Shown: positions 9,173-18,978, counted from the first letter of the stretch. The stretch is 64,000 nt of DNA from Clostridiaceae bacterium Marseille-Q4143 (GCA_018228645.1 CP073693.1:310001-374000), one strand, 5' to 3'. Made by a program: numbers and translations. The notes: generated by a model from the sequence alone, not told the origin.

Positions 9173-10985
9173 GGTCTGCAAGCCTTTCCATCTCATCGAG
9201 ATATTGTGCAAATACCGCAAGTGCATCCTGTACCGGAGCTTTCTGCTCCATATCCACTCCTGCCATCTTCAGAAGTTCCAGCGGATACATGGAACTTCCT
9301 CCCTTCAGGAATTTCTTATACTGTTCCACCGCAGGCGCTCCCTGTTCCAGAATCTGTTTGGACAGAGCAATGGCTGCCGAAAATCCGGTCGCATACTGAT
9401 AAACATAAAATGGTGTATAGAAATGTGGAATCCTGGCCCATTCCATGGCAATCTCCTGATCCACACAGATCTCTTCCCCAAAATACAGCTTATTCAGATC
9501 ATAATAAATCTCACATAACCGGTCTGCCGTCAATGTCTCTCCCTGTTCCTGCAGTCCGTGGGTAATCTTCTCAAATTCTGCAAACATCGTCTGCCGGAAC
9601 AATGTGGTCCGGAACTGTTCCAGAAAATAGTTCATAAGATACATGGTCTTCTTCCGGTCTCCGGCCTTTTTACTCTGTTCCATCAGATAATGAATGAGCA
9701 ATGCCTCGTTGCAGGTAGATGCCACCTCTGCCACGAAGATCCGGTAGCCTGCATAAATATAGGGCTGATGCTCATCAGAATACCAGGAATGCAGCGCATG
9801 CCCCATCTCATGGGCAAGTGTAAAGACATCGTGCAACGTTCCCTGATAGTTGAGCAGCACGTAAGGATGGGTTCCATAGGCTCCCCAAGAATACGCACCT
9901 GTCCGTTTGCCCTGATTCTCGTAGACATCTATCCATCCGTGATCAAATCCTTCTCTGAGCAGATGTAAATATTCTTCACCCATGGGAGCGAGCCCTTCTA
10001 ATACAGTTTTCTTCGCCTGCTCAAATGGAATCTCACTGTGATCCTGTTCTGTCATGGGAACATAGAGATCATACATATGAAGTTCTTCCACGCCAAGAAG
10101 TTTTTTCCGCAGCTTCATATAGCGGTACATAAGCGGCATGGATTCATGCACAGCTTCAATAAGCTGCTCATAGACTTTCACCGGAATATGACTTCCATCC
10201 AAAGCTGCTTCCAGGTCAGATGTATACTTATGTGCCTTCGCCAGAAATGCCTCCTGCTTCACATTGGCACGATACATGGCAGCCAGCGTATTTCTCCAGT
10301 CACCATAGACTCCATACATAGCTTCAAAGGCATCTTTTCGCACCTGACGGTTCCGGCTCTGCATGAGAGACATATAACGTCCATGGGTCACCTGCACCGG
10401 ATGCCCATCTTCTCCGGTAATCTCCAGAAAACGAATATCCGCATTATTAAACATGGAGAAAATATCCTTCGGGCTTTCTGCCACCTCTCCCATAGCCGCC
10501 AAAAGCTGTTCCTGTTCTGTGGGCAGGACATGTTTTTTCTGTCTTATTATATTTTCAAAATACTGGCGGTATACCGAAAGCTCTTCATTTTCATCCAGGA
10601 ATGTCTCAATGATTCCGTCCGGCAGCTCCATGAGCTCTGGCTCCACAAAAGACAGGCTCTCGGAGAGTTCCACTAACAATCCCTGGGCCTGACTTGCCAG
10701 ATTCTGGTACGTGCTGTTGTCTGTATTTTCATGAAGACGCTGATTTGCATAAACATATACTTTCTCCAGCAGTTGGTTCAGTTCGTCACTTAATTTCTGC
10801 ATGGATAAGAGAACTTCTGCGCTCTCGCCAAGCCGTCCACGGAACTTTGTAAGTTCTGGGATCCGGCTTTTCAGAAGTTCATAATCTCTCTTCCAGTCTT
10901 CATCATCCTTATATAAATCTTCGATAGCCCATTTGTAGCGGGCATCGGCTTCTTCTCTTGTGTTCAATTTTCTGTCTGTCATCAT
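9159..10985 (-). CDS. pepF: Oligoendopeptidase F
   Basis: Cytoplasmic M3-family zinc metallopeptidase that cleaves oligopeptides of roughly 7-17 residues. It has 608 residues, normal for PepF. The zinc site H-E-x-x-H is in TLAHEMGHALHSWYS, with the downstream third ligand region FVAEVASTCNEALL. No signal peptide is present. GAGG lies about six bases upstream of the double ATG. It is first in a two-gene unit with the nitroreductase. Roles reported for the family include peptide turnover and, in Bacillus, sporulation control; nothing here narrows that. Confidence 0.93.
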   Translation of the reverse strand: MMTDRKLNTREEADARYKWAIEDLYKDDEDWKRDYELLKSRIPELTKFRGRLGESAEVLLSMQKLSDELNQLLEKVYVYANQRLHENTDNSTYQNLASQAQGLLVELSESLSFVEPELMELPDGIIETFLDENEELSVYRQYFENIIRQKKHVLPTEQEQLLAAMGEVAESPKDIFSMFNNADIRFLEITGEDGHPVQVTHGRYMSLMQSRNRQVRKDAFEAMYGVYGDWRNTLAAMYRANVKQEAFLAKAHKYTSDLEAALDGSHIPVKVYEQLIEAVHESMPLMYRYMKLRKKLLGVEELHMYDLYVPMTEQDHSEIPFEQAKKTVLEGLAPMGEEYLHLLREGFDHGWIDVYENQGKRTGAYSWGAYGTHPYVLLNYQGTLHDVFTLAHEMGHALHSWYSDEHQPYIYAGYRIFVAEVASTCNEALLIHYLMEQSKKAGDRKKTMYLMNYFLEQFRTTLFRQTMFAEFEKITHGLQEQGETLTADRLCEIYYDLNKLYFGEEICVDQEIAMEWARIPHFYTPFYVYQYATGFSAAIALSKQILEQGAPAVEQYKKFLKGGSSMYPLELLKMAGVDMEQKAPVQDALAVFAQYLDEMERLADHDTV

Positions 10986-11042
10986 TAACTTCCTCGCTTT
11001 CTTTATCGTAACACAGGTTTTCAGGAAGTCAATGTCCTTTTT

Positions 11043-11088
11043 AAAAAAACGAGACAGAACTCATTTCTCTGGGTTTTGTCTCGTTTTT
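11043..11088 (-). terminator. Terminator of the MacB-like export operon
   Basis: ACGAGACA / TGTCTCGT stem with a seven-base T-run in the minus direction, just past the permease stop. Confidence 0.75.
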
Positions 11089-11097
11089 CCTGTTTCT

Positions 11098-12453
11098 TTA
11101 TTCATTTCGAATGGCCGCCAGCGGGCTTAATTTCATGGCACGAAGTGCCGGGAAGAAACCGGCCACCATACCGACCAGTACGGCAAATACCAGTGCTGCC
11201 AGAACAAGCCATACAGGTATATAGGAAATGCCGGAATAATATCCACTTCCGTCTGCCCCGGCTGCCACCATATTAATAACAAAAGATATCGTTTCACTGA
11301 GTATCAGTCCGACCAGTCCGCCGAAAAATCCAATAAATCCGGCCTCCAGCAAAAACATCGTACGGATATTGTTCATGTCGCATCCCAGTACCTTAATAAT
11401 ACCAATCTCCTTCGTCCGTTCATAAATGGACATCATCATGGTATTGGCAATACCGATGGCTGCTACAAACAGGGATACTGCGCCGATCCCGCCCAGTACC
11501 AGCTGAATCATTTTCATCTGCTCTTTCGTCTGCTGCATCCATTCTGCATTACTGCTTGCTCCATATCCCATGTCCTGAATTGCTTTCTGGATCTCCTGTA
11601 CATTTTCCATGCTGTCTACTTTTACATAGACCTGATCATAATAGATCTCTTTATAGGGTTTTCCCGCTTTGTTCGTCGGCTGTCCGGGAATGGCTTTTCC
11701 CTTGAAAATCTTCTTCAGCATTGCCTTTAGCTGATCAATGTCTGCATACACATTGTAGCTGTTCTCGCTGTAATCATCTACCGTTCCCGCCATCAATCCG
11801 CTGGTGGGAATAATATACTTCTTCGGAGGTGCCGTCACCTTACCGCTGCCATCTCCACCGCTGGTGGAATTATAATAAGCATCCGTGTCAAAGATCACAA
11901 ACACTGGATCCTTCATCAAATCTACATCCGGCACTGTCATTGTATCCCAGTAGTATTCATTGGTCTTGGCATTGTAAAAATTCGTAATGACCTGATTGCC
12001 ATAGAAAAACTGCAGACCTCCATTGGCAAGAGGAAGCGTTCCTTCTCCCACCTCCATATTCATGGACTTCATAGCTTCCTGGGTCATTCCATATACCTGC
12101 AGGTTTCCCATATAAGCCCCCTGTTTCGCCAGTACATTAACAGACAGCATCGGCGAGGCAATTTCCACATGAGGCATGGCTGCGATTTTTTCCACCAATG
12201 CATCATCAATCCGGAGTTCTTCCGTATTTGAGGAAGAGCTGTCCCAGTTGCCCCATGTATTGACATTGATGGTGGTCAGCCCTCCATACTGCTCTATCTG
12301 CTCAAGTGAACTTTTCTGAAGTCCCAAGCCCAGAGAAATCATGACTACAATGGATGCCGTTCCTATGACAACGCCAAGTACGGTCAATGCCGTACGAAGC
12401 TTCCTTCTGAGCAGATTCGAACTGCTCATTCGAAGTAAATCCAGAAATTTCAT
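11098..12453 (-). CDS. MacB/FtsX-type ABC transporter permease
   Basis: 451-residue permease with one N-terminal transmembrane segment (about residues 20-42), a large extracytoplasmic MacB-PCD-like domain, and three C-terminal segments with the FtsX core (GIIKVLGCDMNNIRTMFLLEA). This topology belongs to type VII (mechanotransmission) ABC systems, which move substrates on the outer side of the membrane or signal across it. It follows the anchored extracellular protein by three bases and the ATPase before that, forming a three-gene operon ended by a clear terminator. The substrate is unknown. Confidence 0.85.
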   Translation of the reverse strand: MKFLDLLRMSSSNLLRRKLRTALTVLGVVIGTASIVVMISLGLGLQKSSLEQIEQYGGLTTINVNTWGNWDSSSSNTEELRIDDALVEKIAAMPHVEIASPMLSVNVLAKQGAYMGNLQVYGMTQEAMKSMNMEVGEGTLPLANGGLQFFYGNQVITNFYNAKTNEYYWDTMTVPDVDLMKDPVFVIFDTDAYYNSTSGGDGSGKVTAPPKKYIIPTSGLMAGTVDDYSENSYNVYADIDQLKAMLKKIFKGKAIPGQPTNKAGKPYKEIYYDQVYVKVDSMENVQEIQKAIQDMGYGASSNAEWMQQTKEQMKMIQLVLGGIGAVSLFVAAIGIANTMMMSIYERTKEIGIIKVLGCDMNNIRTMFLLEAGFIGFFGGLVGLILSETISFVINMVAAGADGSGYYSGISYIPVWLVLAALVFAVLVGMVAGFFPALRAMKLSPLAAIRNE

Positions 12454-12456
12454 GCT

Positions 12457-14238
12457 TTACTCCTTCTCGTCATCCTCTTCATCCAGATCAATGAGGTCTT
12501 CTTCCAGTTTTTTCTGTTCTTTCAGTTTCCTTTTCTTCAGACTGATGATGATGGCAATACCACCTGCTGCAATCAGGAAGACAACAATCACAGGAACTGC
12601 CTTTCCAACGCTGCCGCCGGTTCCGGTCTGATCATCCGCAGGCATATCGTCCATTCCCATACTATCATCCATCATAGGTTCGCTGACATATAAGGAAACG
12701 GTCTTCTCAATCACAGTTGCCTCTCCGGTCTCATCCTCATAAGAAATATTAAGTTTTACCGTTCCATCGTCTGTCGTAGGTGCCAGACCATTCACATACA
12801 TATCTACGGAACCGGTTGCTCCGGAATCCAGATTACCTACAAAAGCATCACCGCTGCTCACGAATTCACTGTCTGCAGACACTTTCACATTGTAAAGCTT
12901 GGTCTTTCCCAGATTGTAGATACTGAACATAATATTTGCTTCACTGCCCACTTCAATACTGGAAGGATTCACCTCCGGCTCACTCATGTCAACCCGGGCT
13001 GCCTGTTTCACTGGAATGGATACACTCGCTTTGTTGGTGTAAGCGTTGACATGCTCATCCTCATAGCTCATGTTAACGTCGATAGCATATGGTTTCTGTG
13101 CCAGATCGGCTCTTGCTTCCATTTCAATCTGGATATCTTTGGTTCCATTTTTTGCCATCTTATCTACAAAGATCGTGTTGGAACCTGCGGTCGGCAGGAA
13201 AGATTCATAGGTCGTCTCGGAATCCTTGCCCTCTACTGCTGCATCAAACTCAAACAGCATATTGCTGACACTGGTTGCTGTGGAAGTATTTTTCAGATGC
13301 AGGGTCAGCATAAAACTTTCACCTGCATGTACCGTCTCCGGATTGGTCTCAAATCCGGTTACAATCACCCGCGGCACAGATGATTTTCCATCCGCGCTGA
13401 CACCGGCTGTACCACTGGTCTGGATGTAAGTATCAAGGGTGGTCGTCTGGCTGCTTCCATCAGATGCAAAATACCGCACATTGAAAGAAATCTTCTGATA
13501 GCCATTTCCCACATCACTTCTGGTTTTCAGGTTCCAGGTAAGTTCCCGTCTCCGGTCCATGTCAGACATTCCGGTGTCAGTGCCGGGAAGATCCGCAATG
13601 TTCTGGGAATAACTGGACTGAGTAATCTCAAATGGCCAGGTTGCTGTATCGGTGCTTAATACCGGTGTAACCACTGCATTGGTCACATTGGTCTTACCCA
13701 TATTGACAACCGGAAGAACAATGCTGACTTCCTGCCCTGCATTGGCTACCGGAGTTACCCAGGTACCGCCTACCATGAGAAAATGATCCGCATTTACCGG
13801 AACGGTATCTTTATCGTCGTCATCATCGTCATTGCTGTCATCTTTGGGTGGATTGACTACTTTATCCATGTCCCCTTTTGCCTTGGTAATATAATCATTG
13901 ACGCCGTCTGCTGTGGTCATAGCACCGATCTGATTCAATGCCTTGGTCACAATATCGTTAAGCTTTGTTGCATTTTTTCCGTCAGGATCAACTAAACGCT
14001 GATAGTCCTGAAGTTTTCCCATGGCACTATCTTTCGCTTTCTGCAGTTCCGCTGCCGGATCTTCTGTAGGAGTTGTTGTATTTCCATCTTTTTTGGTGTT
14101 ATCCGTTCCGGGCGTTGGAGTCGTCGGTTCCTCCGCATACACCGTCATCCCTATTTCTGGCACGCTCACCGCTGCTGCCGGTGCCAGCATTCCCGCACAC
14201 AGGGCCACTGCAAGTCCTTTCATCCACCACTTCTTCAT
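12457..14238 (-). CDS. Secreted, membrane-anchored protein with CARDB/COG1361-like repeats
   Basis: 593 residues. A signal peptide (MKKWWMKGLAVALCAG..., cleavage plausible after TVYA) leads into a low-complexity Thr/Pro/Asp stretch. Then come three or more immunoglobulin-like modules of the CARDB/COG1361 kind (for example around residues 150-260, 290-390 and 400-510). Near the end is one hydrophobic span (VGKAVPVIVVFLIAAGGIAIIISL) with a highly acidic cytoplasmic tail. It sits between the ATPase and permease genes, overlapping the ATPase stop by four bases (ATGA) and ending three bases before the permease. It is probably the periplasm-like partner of the ABC system, in the place where MacA acts in Gram-negatives (inference). 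Confidence 0.75.
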   Translation of the reverse strand: MKKWWMKGLAVALCAGMLAPAAAVSVPEIGMTVYAEEPTTPTPGTDNTKKDGNTTTPTEDPAAELQKAKDSAMGKLQDYQRLVDPDGKNATKLNDIVTKALNQIGAMTTADGVNDYITKAKGDMDKVVNPPKDDSNDDDDDDKDTVPVNADHFLMVGGTWVTPVANAGQEVSIVLPVVNMGKTNVTNAVVTPVLSTDTATWPFEITQSSYSQNIADLPGTDTGMSDMDRRRELTWNLKTRSDVGNGYQKISFNVRYFASDGSSQTTTLDTYIQTSGTAGVSADGKSSVPRVIVTGFETNPETVHAGESFMLTLHLKNTSTATSVSNMLFEFDAAVEGKDSETTYESFLPTAGSNTIFVDKMAKNGTKDIQIEMEARADLAQKPYAIDVNMSYEDEHVNAYTNKASVSIPVKQAARVDMSEPEVNPSSIEVGSEANIMFSIYNLGKTKLYNVKVSADSEFVSSGDAFVGNLDSGATGSVDMYVNGLAPTTDDGTVKLNISYEDETGEATVIEKTVSLYVSEPMMDDSMGMDDMPADDQTGTGGSVGKAVPVIVVFLIAAGGIAIIISLKKRKLKEQKKLEEDLIDLDEEDDEKE

Positions 14239-14957
14239 TGCTCGTCCTCCTTATATTCACTCCGTGTCTCGATTTTCACAATTTTTCCATCTATGATATG
14301 GAATATCCGATCCGCAAATCCTGCCAGATGGTTATCATGAGTTACCATCACCATGGTCTGATTCTTTTCCTGTACCACTTTTCTCATCAGTCCCAGTACT
14401 TCTGCGGATGTATGGGAATCCAGATTGCCGGTCGGTTCATCCGCGAAGATAATCTCCGGATCCAGCACAAGGGCTCTTGCCACACCGACTCTTTGCTGCT
14501 GTCCACCGGACATCTCGTTTGGCCGGTGCAGCATATGTTTGGACAGTCCTACCAGCTTCAGCATCTTCACTGCCTTAGCTTCCCTGACCTTCTTATCCAC
14601 TCCCCGGAAGGTCAACGGCAATGCCACATTTTCAATGGCGTTCATGGTTCCCAGAAGATTAAAAGACTGAAAAATAAATCCCACCTTTTCTCTCCGGAAC
14701 TTGACCAGCTGGTTTTCCGTCATATTTTCCAGATGCTGTCCCGCCACCACGACTTCTCCTTTGGTCGGTTTTTCCAACCCCGCCAGCATATTCAGCATAG
14801 TGGATTTTCCGGAACCGGATGTACCGACGATGGCACAGAACTCTCCTTTATAGATGGTCAGATCCACACCGTTTAGTGCCCGGACCTTCTCGTCCCCCAC
14901 CCGGAATATTTTATAGAGGTTTTTTACCTGAATCACAGGCTGCCTTTTTTCTTCCAC
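14235..14957 (-). CDS. MacB/LolD-type ABC transporter ATP-binding protein
   Basis: 240-residue ATPase with Walker A GTSGSGKST, signature MSGGQQQRVGVARAL, Walker B IIFADEPTGNLDS and the switch histidine in VMVTHD. These features, including EPTGNLDS, place it in the LolD/MacB/FtsE group. I start at GTG because AAGGAGG lies seven bases before it; an ATG 33 bases further upstream would place that ribosome site inside the gene. It is first of the three-gene operon and its stop overlaps the next start by four bases. Confidence 0.88.
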   Translation of the reverse strand: MEEKRQPVIQVKNLYKIFRVGDEKVRALNGVDLTIYKGEFCAIVGTSGSGKSTMLNMLAGLEKPTKGEVVVAGQHLENMTENQLVKFRREKVGFIFQSFNLLGTMNAIENVALPLTFRGVDKKVREAKAVKMLKLVGLSKHMLHRPNEMSGGQQQRVGVARALVLDPEIIFADEPTGNLDSHTSAEVLGLMRKVVQEKNQTMVMVTHDNHLAGFADRIFHIIDGKIVKIETRSEYKEDEQ

Positions 14958-15064
14958 CCGAGGCCCTCCTTTATTCTTTTTCAAGCGCATTTTAATATAT
15001 AAAGTATACCATATTTTTGATTTTGAAATTCTTAATTAATCTTAATATTTCAAATGCCAGGAGC

Positions 15065-15093
15065 AAAAAAGGCAGGAGCAAAAGCTCCTGCCT
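15065..15093 (-). terminator. Terminator of the scf-secDF operon
   Basis: GGCAGGAGC-AAAA-GCTCCTGCC hairpin with six T following in the minus direction. Confidence 0.9.
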
Positions 15094-15107
15094 CATCTAC
15101 ATTTCTA

Positions 15108-17255
15108 TTACTGTTTCTTTACCAGTTTTGTTTTCATGACATACCACAGCGGACCGGTGATGCATACGGAAGAATAAGCTCCGCAGGCAATACCTACCAT
15201 CAGCGGCAGTGCGAACTCTTTCACGGAAGCAACTCCCATGACATAGAGAACCGCTACCATGATAAAGGTGGTCAGGGAAGTGAAAATACTTCTGGTCAGT
15301 GTCTGGGTAATACTGTTATTTACCACATCCTCCAGCGTATCTTTCCGTTTCATCTCTGCCAGGTTCTCACGAATACGGTCGAAAATAACGATGGTTGCAT
15401 TGATGGAATAACCAACAATAGTCAGCATGCAGGCAATGAAGGTATTTCCAACAGAGATTCTGGCTGCTCCGTAAAATACAAGTACTACCAGAACATCATG
15501 CAGCAGTGCAGCAACTGCACTGGTTGCAAATCTTACATCCTTGAACCGGATCCAGATATAGATCAGCATAAAGATCGTTGCGATGATCACAGAAATAATC
15601 GCATCATGTTTTACTTCCTGACTGATGGCCCCGCTGATATTCTCTGCGGTGATTGCTGTATCGCTCAGATCAAATGCCTCGGTCAGCTTCTCATCCAGTT
15701 CCGTACGTTTGTCAAGATCCAGCTCTTTGGTCTTGATAACCACCTGAGTGGTTCCTGCCACCTTCTGGGTCTGAATATCATTGTCTCCGGTAACTTCTGC
15801 CACAACCGGAACTACATTCTGTTCAATCTCCTGGATGGTCATGTCATCGTTAAACTCTACCGTTGTGGAAGTACCACCCTTGAACTCCAGGCTGTATGCC
15901 AGCGCGCCTTTGCCGGAGCCTGCATTGATCCCCATATAAGCCAGTCCGGCTACAATGACCAGAACAGATACAGAGAACCAGATCTTTTTCTTGCCAACAA
16001 AATTGATCGGCTGTCTCTCTTTGAAGGTGCCGTACCATTTTACATCTTTCATACCAAGGGCATACAGTGCATTCATCACCAGCTTGGATACTACTAGTGC
16101 GGTAAACATGGAAACAACAATACCAAGTGCCAGAGTCTGTGCAAATCCCTTCACACTTCCGGAACCCTTGATTGCCAGTACCGCTGCTGCGATCAGGGTG
16201 GTAATGTTACCATCCACAATTGCGGAAAGGGCTTTCTGGTAACCGATCTTCATAGCGGATTTGACGGTCTTGCCTGCTGCAATCTCCTCACGAATACGTG
16301 TAAAGATAATAACATTGGCATCCACCGCCATACCGATGGAAAGGATGATACCTGCAATACCCGGCAGGGTCAGGGTCATCTGGAATCCATTCAACAGTAC
16401 CAGAACGATACCTACATAAGAAGTCAGTGCTATGCCGGATGCAAGTCCCATAATTCTGTAAATGGCAATCATGAACAGAACAACCAGTGCAAATCCGATC
16501 ACACCTGCAATTAAACTGGTATGAATTGCTTCTGCTCCCAGCTTTGCTCCTACCACATTAGAACGTAACTCCTGCAGTTCCAGAGAAAGGGAACCGATAC
16601 GGATGGTGGAAGCCAGCTGATCGGCTTCTTCGTAAGTAAAATCTCCGGTGATCTGGCATCTGCCATCTGTAATTGCAGACTGTACGGTCGGAGCACTGAT
16701 AACATCGCCGTCATAGACAATGGCGATCTGCTTTCCGAGATTTGCCTGGGTTGCTTCGGCAAATTTCTTTGCACCGTCATCCGTCAGGGTAAGTTCTACA
16801 ATGTACTTTCTTGCCTGTGTCATCTCGTCAGAAGTGGAACCAGCCTGTGCATCTGCTACATCGGTTCCTTCCAGAACTACCGTTCCGTCAGAAGTCATGA
16901 ACTGCAGAGAACCTGGTTTTCCAAGCTCTGCCAGAATGGCATTTGCATCACTGACACCCGGAATCTCAATATTGATACGGTCGGAACCTTCCTGGTAAAC
17001 CTCAGCCTCAGTACTGTAGCCTTCTACACGCTTCTGAAGTTTATACACCGTATCTGCCATATCTTCTACAGACGGTGCTTCGTCACCAACGGCCTGATAG
17101 GTAATGCTGACACCACCTGCCAGATCGAGTCCCAGTTTGATGTCTTTTGCTGAACCTGCTCCGTCAGCGCCCCAGCCTACTGCCGAGGTGAACAACAGAA
17201 TTGCCGTAATGGCAATGGTCACCAGCAAAGTGACAACTGCTCTACTTTTCTTCAT
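15108..17255 (-). CDS. secDF: Fused protein translocase subunits SecD-SecF
   Basis: A single 715-residue polypeptide with twelve expected membrane spans that helps complete Sec-dependent export using the proton gradient. The SecD half shows LGLDLAGGVSITYQA after the first span and GMAVDANVIIFTRIREE in its fourth. The SecF half shows GYSINATIVIFDRIREN. I prefer the ATG with GAGG six bases before it, four codons after an upstream ATG that has a poor ribosome site. It overlaps the scfB 3' end by 14 bases. The grouping of scfA-scfB with secD/secF is a recurrent Clostridia arrangement. Confidence 0.93.
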   Translation of the reverse strand: MKKSRAVVTLLVTIAITAILLFTSAVGWGADGAGSAKDIKLGLDLAGGVSITYQAVGDEAPSVEDMADTVYKLQKRVEGYSTEAEVYQEGSDRINIEIPGVSDANAILAELGKPGSLQFMTSDGTVVLEGTDVADAQAGSTSDEMTQARKYIVELTLTDDGAKKFAEATQANLGKQIAIVYDGDVISAPTVQSAITDGRCQITGDFTYEEADQLASTIRIGSLSLELQELRSNVVGAKLGAEAIHTSLIAGVIGFALVVLFMIAIYRIMGLASGIALTSYVGIVLVLLNGFQMTLTLPGIAGIILSIGMAVDANVIIFTRIREEIAAGKTVKSAMKIGYQKALSAIVDGNITTLIAAAVLAIKGSGSVKGFAQTLALGIVVSMFTALVVSKLVMNALYALGMKDVKWYGTFKERQPINFVGKKKIWFSVSVLVIVAGLAYMGINAGSGKGALAYSLEFKGGTSTTVEFNDDMTIQEIEQNVVPVVAEVTGDNDIQTQKVAGTTQVVIKTKELDLDKRTELDEKLTEAFDLSDTAITAENISGAISQEVKHDAIISVIIATIFMLIYIWIRFKDVRFATSAVAALLHDVLVVLVFYGAARISVGNTFIACMLTIVGYSINATIVIFDRIRENLAEMKRKDTLEDVVNNSITQTLTRSIFTSLTTFIMVAVLYVMGVASVKEFALPLMVGIACGAYSSVCITGPLWYVMKTKLVKKQ

Positions 17256-18624
17256 TTCTTGCCTCATCTTTCTCCGCCTCTGCGGCCTTGATCATGATTG
17301 CGCACTCCACACGCTTGCGCTCCAGTTCACAGCTGATATCGTAAGCGTCATTAATGGAGCCGTGGAATTTATAGGAGTTTGCCGCACATCCGCCGCTGCA
17401 GTAGAATTTTGCGAAGCAGTTCCGGCATTTTTCCTTAGAGTACACATTACATTCTTTGAACTCATCACGGATGTCTGTACGTTTCAGTCCCTCGTCCACA
17501 TTTCCCATGAGGTATTTTTCCTCGCCTACGAACTGATGGCAGGGATACAGATCTCCCCATGGAGTGACTGCCAGATACTCTGTGCCTGAACCACATCCTG
17601 ACAGACGTTTTGCCACACAGGGGCCGCCGGTCAGATCCAGCATAAAATGGAAGAAATTAAATTCTTTATCCGTATGATAACGCTTTACCATCTCTGCTGC
17701 CAGTTTATCATATTCAGCAAAGATTTCCGGAAGATCTTCCTCCCGCAGTGCGTACTCTTCTTCGTCGCTTCCGACTACCGGTTCCACGGAGATCTGTTTG
17801 AATCCCAGATCTGCCAGGTGCAGGACGTCGTTGGAGAAATCCTTGTTATTCCGGGTAAAAGTTCCACGGACATAATATTTCTCCTGATTCCGGCTTTCTG
17901 CCAGCTTCTCAAATTTCGGAAGTACCAGATCATAACTGCCGCGGCCATTACGGAACGGTCTCATGTAGTCATGCACTTCTTTTCTTCCGTCAATACTGAG
18001 CACTACGTTGCTCATCTCTTTGTTCACAAACTCCTGCACCTCATCATTCAGAAGCACACCATTGGTTGTCAGTGTAAAACGGAAATTCTTGTTGTGGATC
18101 TTCTCCTGCTCACGTCCGTAAGCAACCAGATCCTTTACTACCTGCCAGTTCATAAGAGGCTCTCCACCGAAGAAATCCACTTCCAGATTTCGTCTGTTAC
18201 CGGAGTTCGCAATGAGGAAATCCAGTGCTTTCTTTCCTACCTCATAGCTCATGAGGGCACGGCGTCCATGGTACTCGCCCTCCTCTGCAAAGCAGTAGCG
18301 ACAGGCCAGATTGCAGTCATGGGCAATGTGCAGACACAGCGCCTTCACGACCGGTTTCTTGGCAGCTACAATATCGTGAATATAGTTTTCATAAATATCC
18401 TCTGTATACAGCTTTCCTTCCTTGATCAGCTCGTCAAGATCCTCAGCTGCCTCCCGGATATCCTGCTCCGGGTACTTGTCCTTCAGGAGATTCACGGTCT
18501 CCTCCAGTCCCTTTTCCTTATAATAAGGGATCATATCATAAATCAGATCATCCACCACATGGACGGATCCGCTGTTCACATCCAGCAGGATGTTATAACC
18601 ATTATTTTTATACTGGTGAACCAT
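17242..18624 (-). CDS. scfB: Radical-SAM SCIFF peptide maturase
   Basis: 460-residue radical-SAM/SPASM enzyme that forms thioether cross-links from cysteine sulfur to a neighbouring residue in the SCIFF peptide. The N terminus (about residues 1-85) is a peptide-recognition (RRE-like) region. The radical-SAM cluster motif is C104-x3-C108-x2-C111 (CNLACRYC). The C-terminal SPASM region holds the extra cysteines in GPCVAKRLSGCGSG, CHQF, CNVYSKEKCRNC and YCSGGC for two auxiliary 4Fe-4S clusters. It lies 89 bases behind its substrate gene scfA, separated by a weak hairpin, and overlaps secDF. Confidence 0.95.
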   Translation of the reverse strand: MVHQYKNNGYNILLDVNSGSVHVVDDLIYDMIPYYKEKGLEETVNLLKDKYPEQDIREAAEDLDELIKEGKLYTEDIYENYIHDIVAAKKPVVKALCLHIAHDCNLACRYCFAEEGEYHGRRALMSYEVGKKALDFLIANSGNRRNLEVDFFGGEPLMNWQVVKDLVAYGREQEKIHNKNFRFTLTTNGVLLNDEVQEFVNKEMSNVVLSIDGRKEVHDYMRPFRNGRGSYDLVLPKFEKLAESRNQEKYYVRGTFTRNNKDFSNDVLHLADLGFKQISVEPVVGSDEEEYALREEDLPEIFAEYDKLAAEMVKRYHTDKEFNFFHFMLDLTGGPCVAKRLSGCGSGTEYLAVTPWGDLYPCHQFVGEEKYLMGNVDEGLKRTDIRDEFKECNVYSKEKCRNCFAKFYCSGGCAANSYKFHGSINDAYDISCELERKRVECAIMIKAAEAEKDEARNEEK

Positions 18625-18667
18625 TGTTTTTCAGTTCCTCTTTCTAATTCAAATTCCATACGTAAAA

Positions 18668-18693
18668 TAAGCAGCGACGGGAGCCGCTGCTTA
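18668..18693 (-). terminator. Weak hairpin between scfA and scfB
   Basis: TAAGCAGCG / CGCTGCTTA stem with only a short T stretch after it in the minus direction. It could act as a partial terminator or a 3'-end stabiliser, giving more precursor-peptide message than maturase message (inference). Confidence 0.5.
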
Positions 18694-18713
18694 CTCGTAA
18701 ACTCTAAATTTCC

Positions 18714-18857
18714 TTATTTGTGATTCTCACAGGTCTGATTTCCTACAGTGCAGGAAGTCTTACATGCAGACTGGCAGGAAGTCTGGCACTCGCCGCATCC
18801 GCCTTTTTTCATGGTATTCTGTAAGGTCTGAGTATTTAAAGTTTTAACGTGTTTCAT
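18714..18857 (-). CDS. scfA: SCIFF ribosomal peptide precursor
   Basis: 47-residue peptide beginning MKHVKTLNTQTLQNTMKKGG and then carrying six cysteines at positions 21, 24, 28, 32, 36 and 43. This is the six-cysteines-in-forty-five pattern that defines the family. The leader part (about residues 1-18) is recognised by the maturase and the Cys-rich core is thioether-bridged. GGAGGACGAG precedes the ATG. A strong promoter (TTGACG-18-TATACT) lies about 50-70 bases upstream. The function of the mature peptide is unknown although it is nearly universal in Clostridia. Confidence 0.95.
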   Translation of the reverse strand: MKHVKTLNTQTLQNTMKKGGCGECQTSCQSACKTSCTVGNQTCENHK

Positions 18858-18899
18858 TGTCTCGTCCTCCTTAATTTACAGTTCTACATAACTGGTATG

Positions 18900-18929
18900 A
18901 GTATACCACACAGGATAAGAATGCGTCAA
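18900..18929 (-). promoter_or_regulatory. Strong sigma-A-type promoter of scfA
   Basis: On the minus strand TTGACG and TATACT with an 18-base spacer, placed between the TIGR04086 gene and scfA. It gives the SCIFF precursor its own transcript. Confidence 0.65.
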
Positions 18930-18978
18930 GCAGTGTTTCGCAGCTGCTGCGCAGTCAAAAGTGACAGCCCCACTGTAG

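Noticed and set aside
15054..16097. 347-codon plus-strand frame opposite secDF
   Set aside because: Composition is a mirror of secDF codons; no start signal and no known domain.
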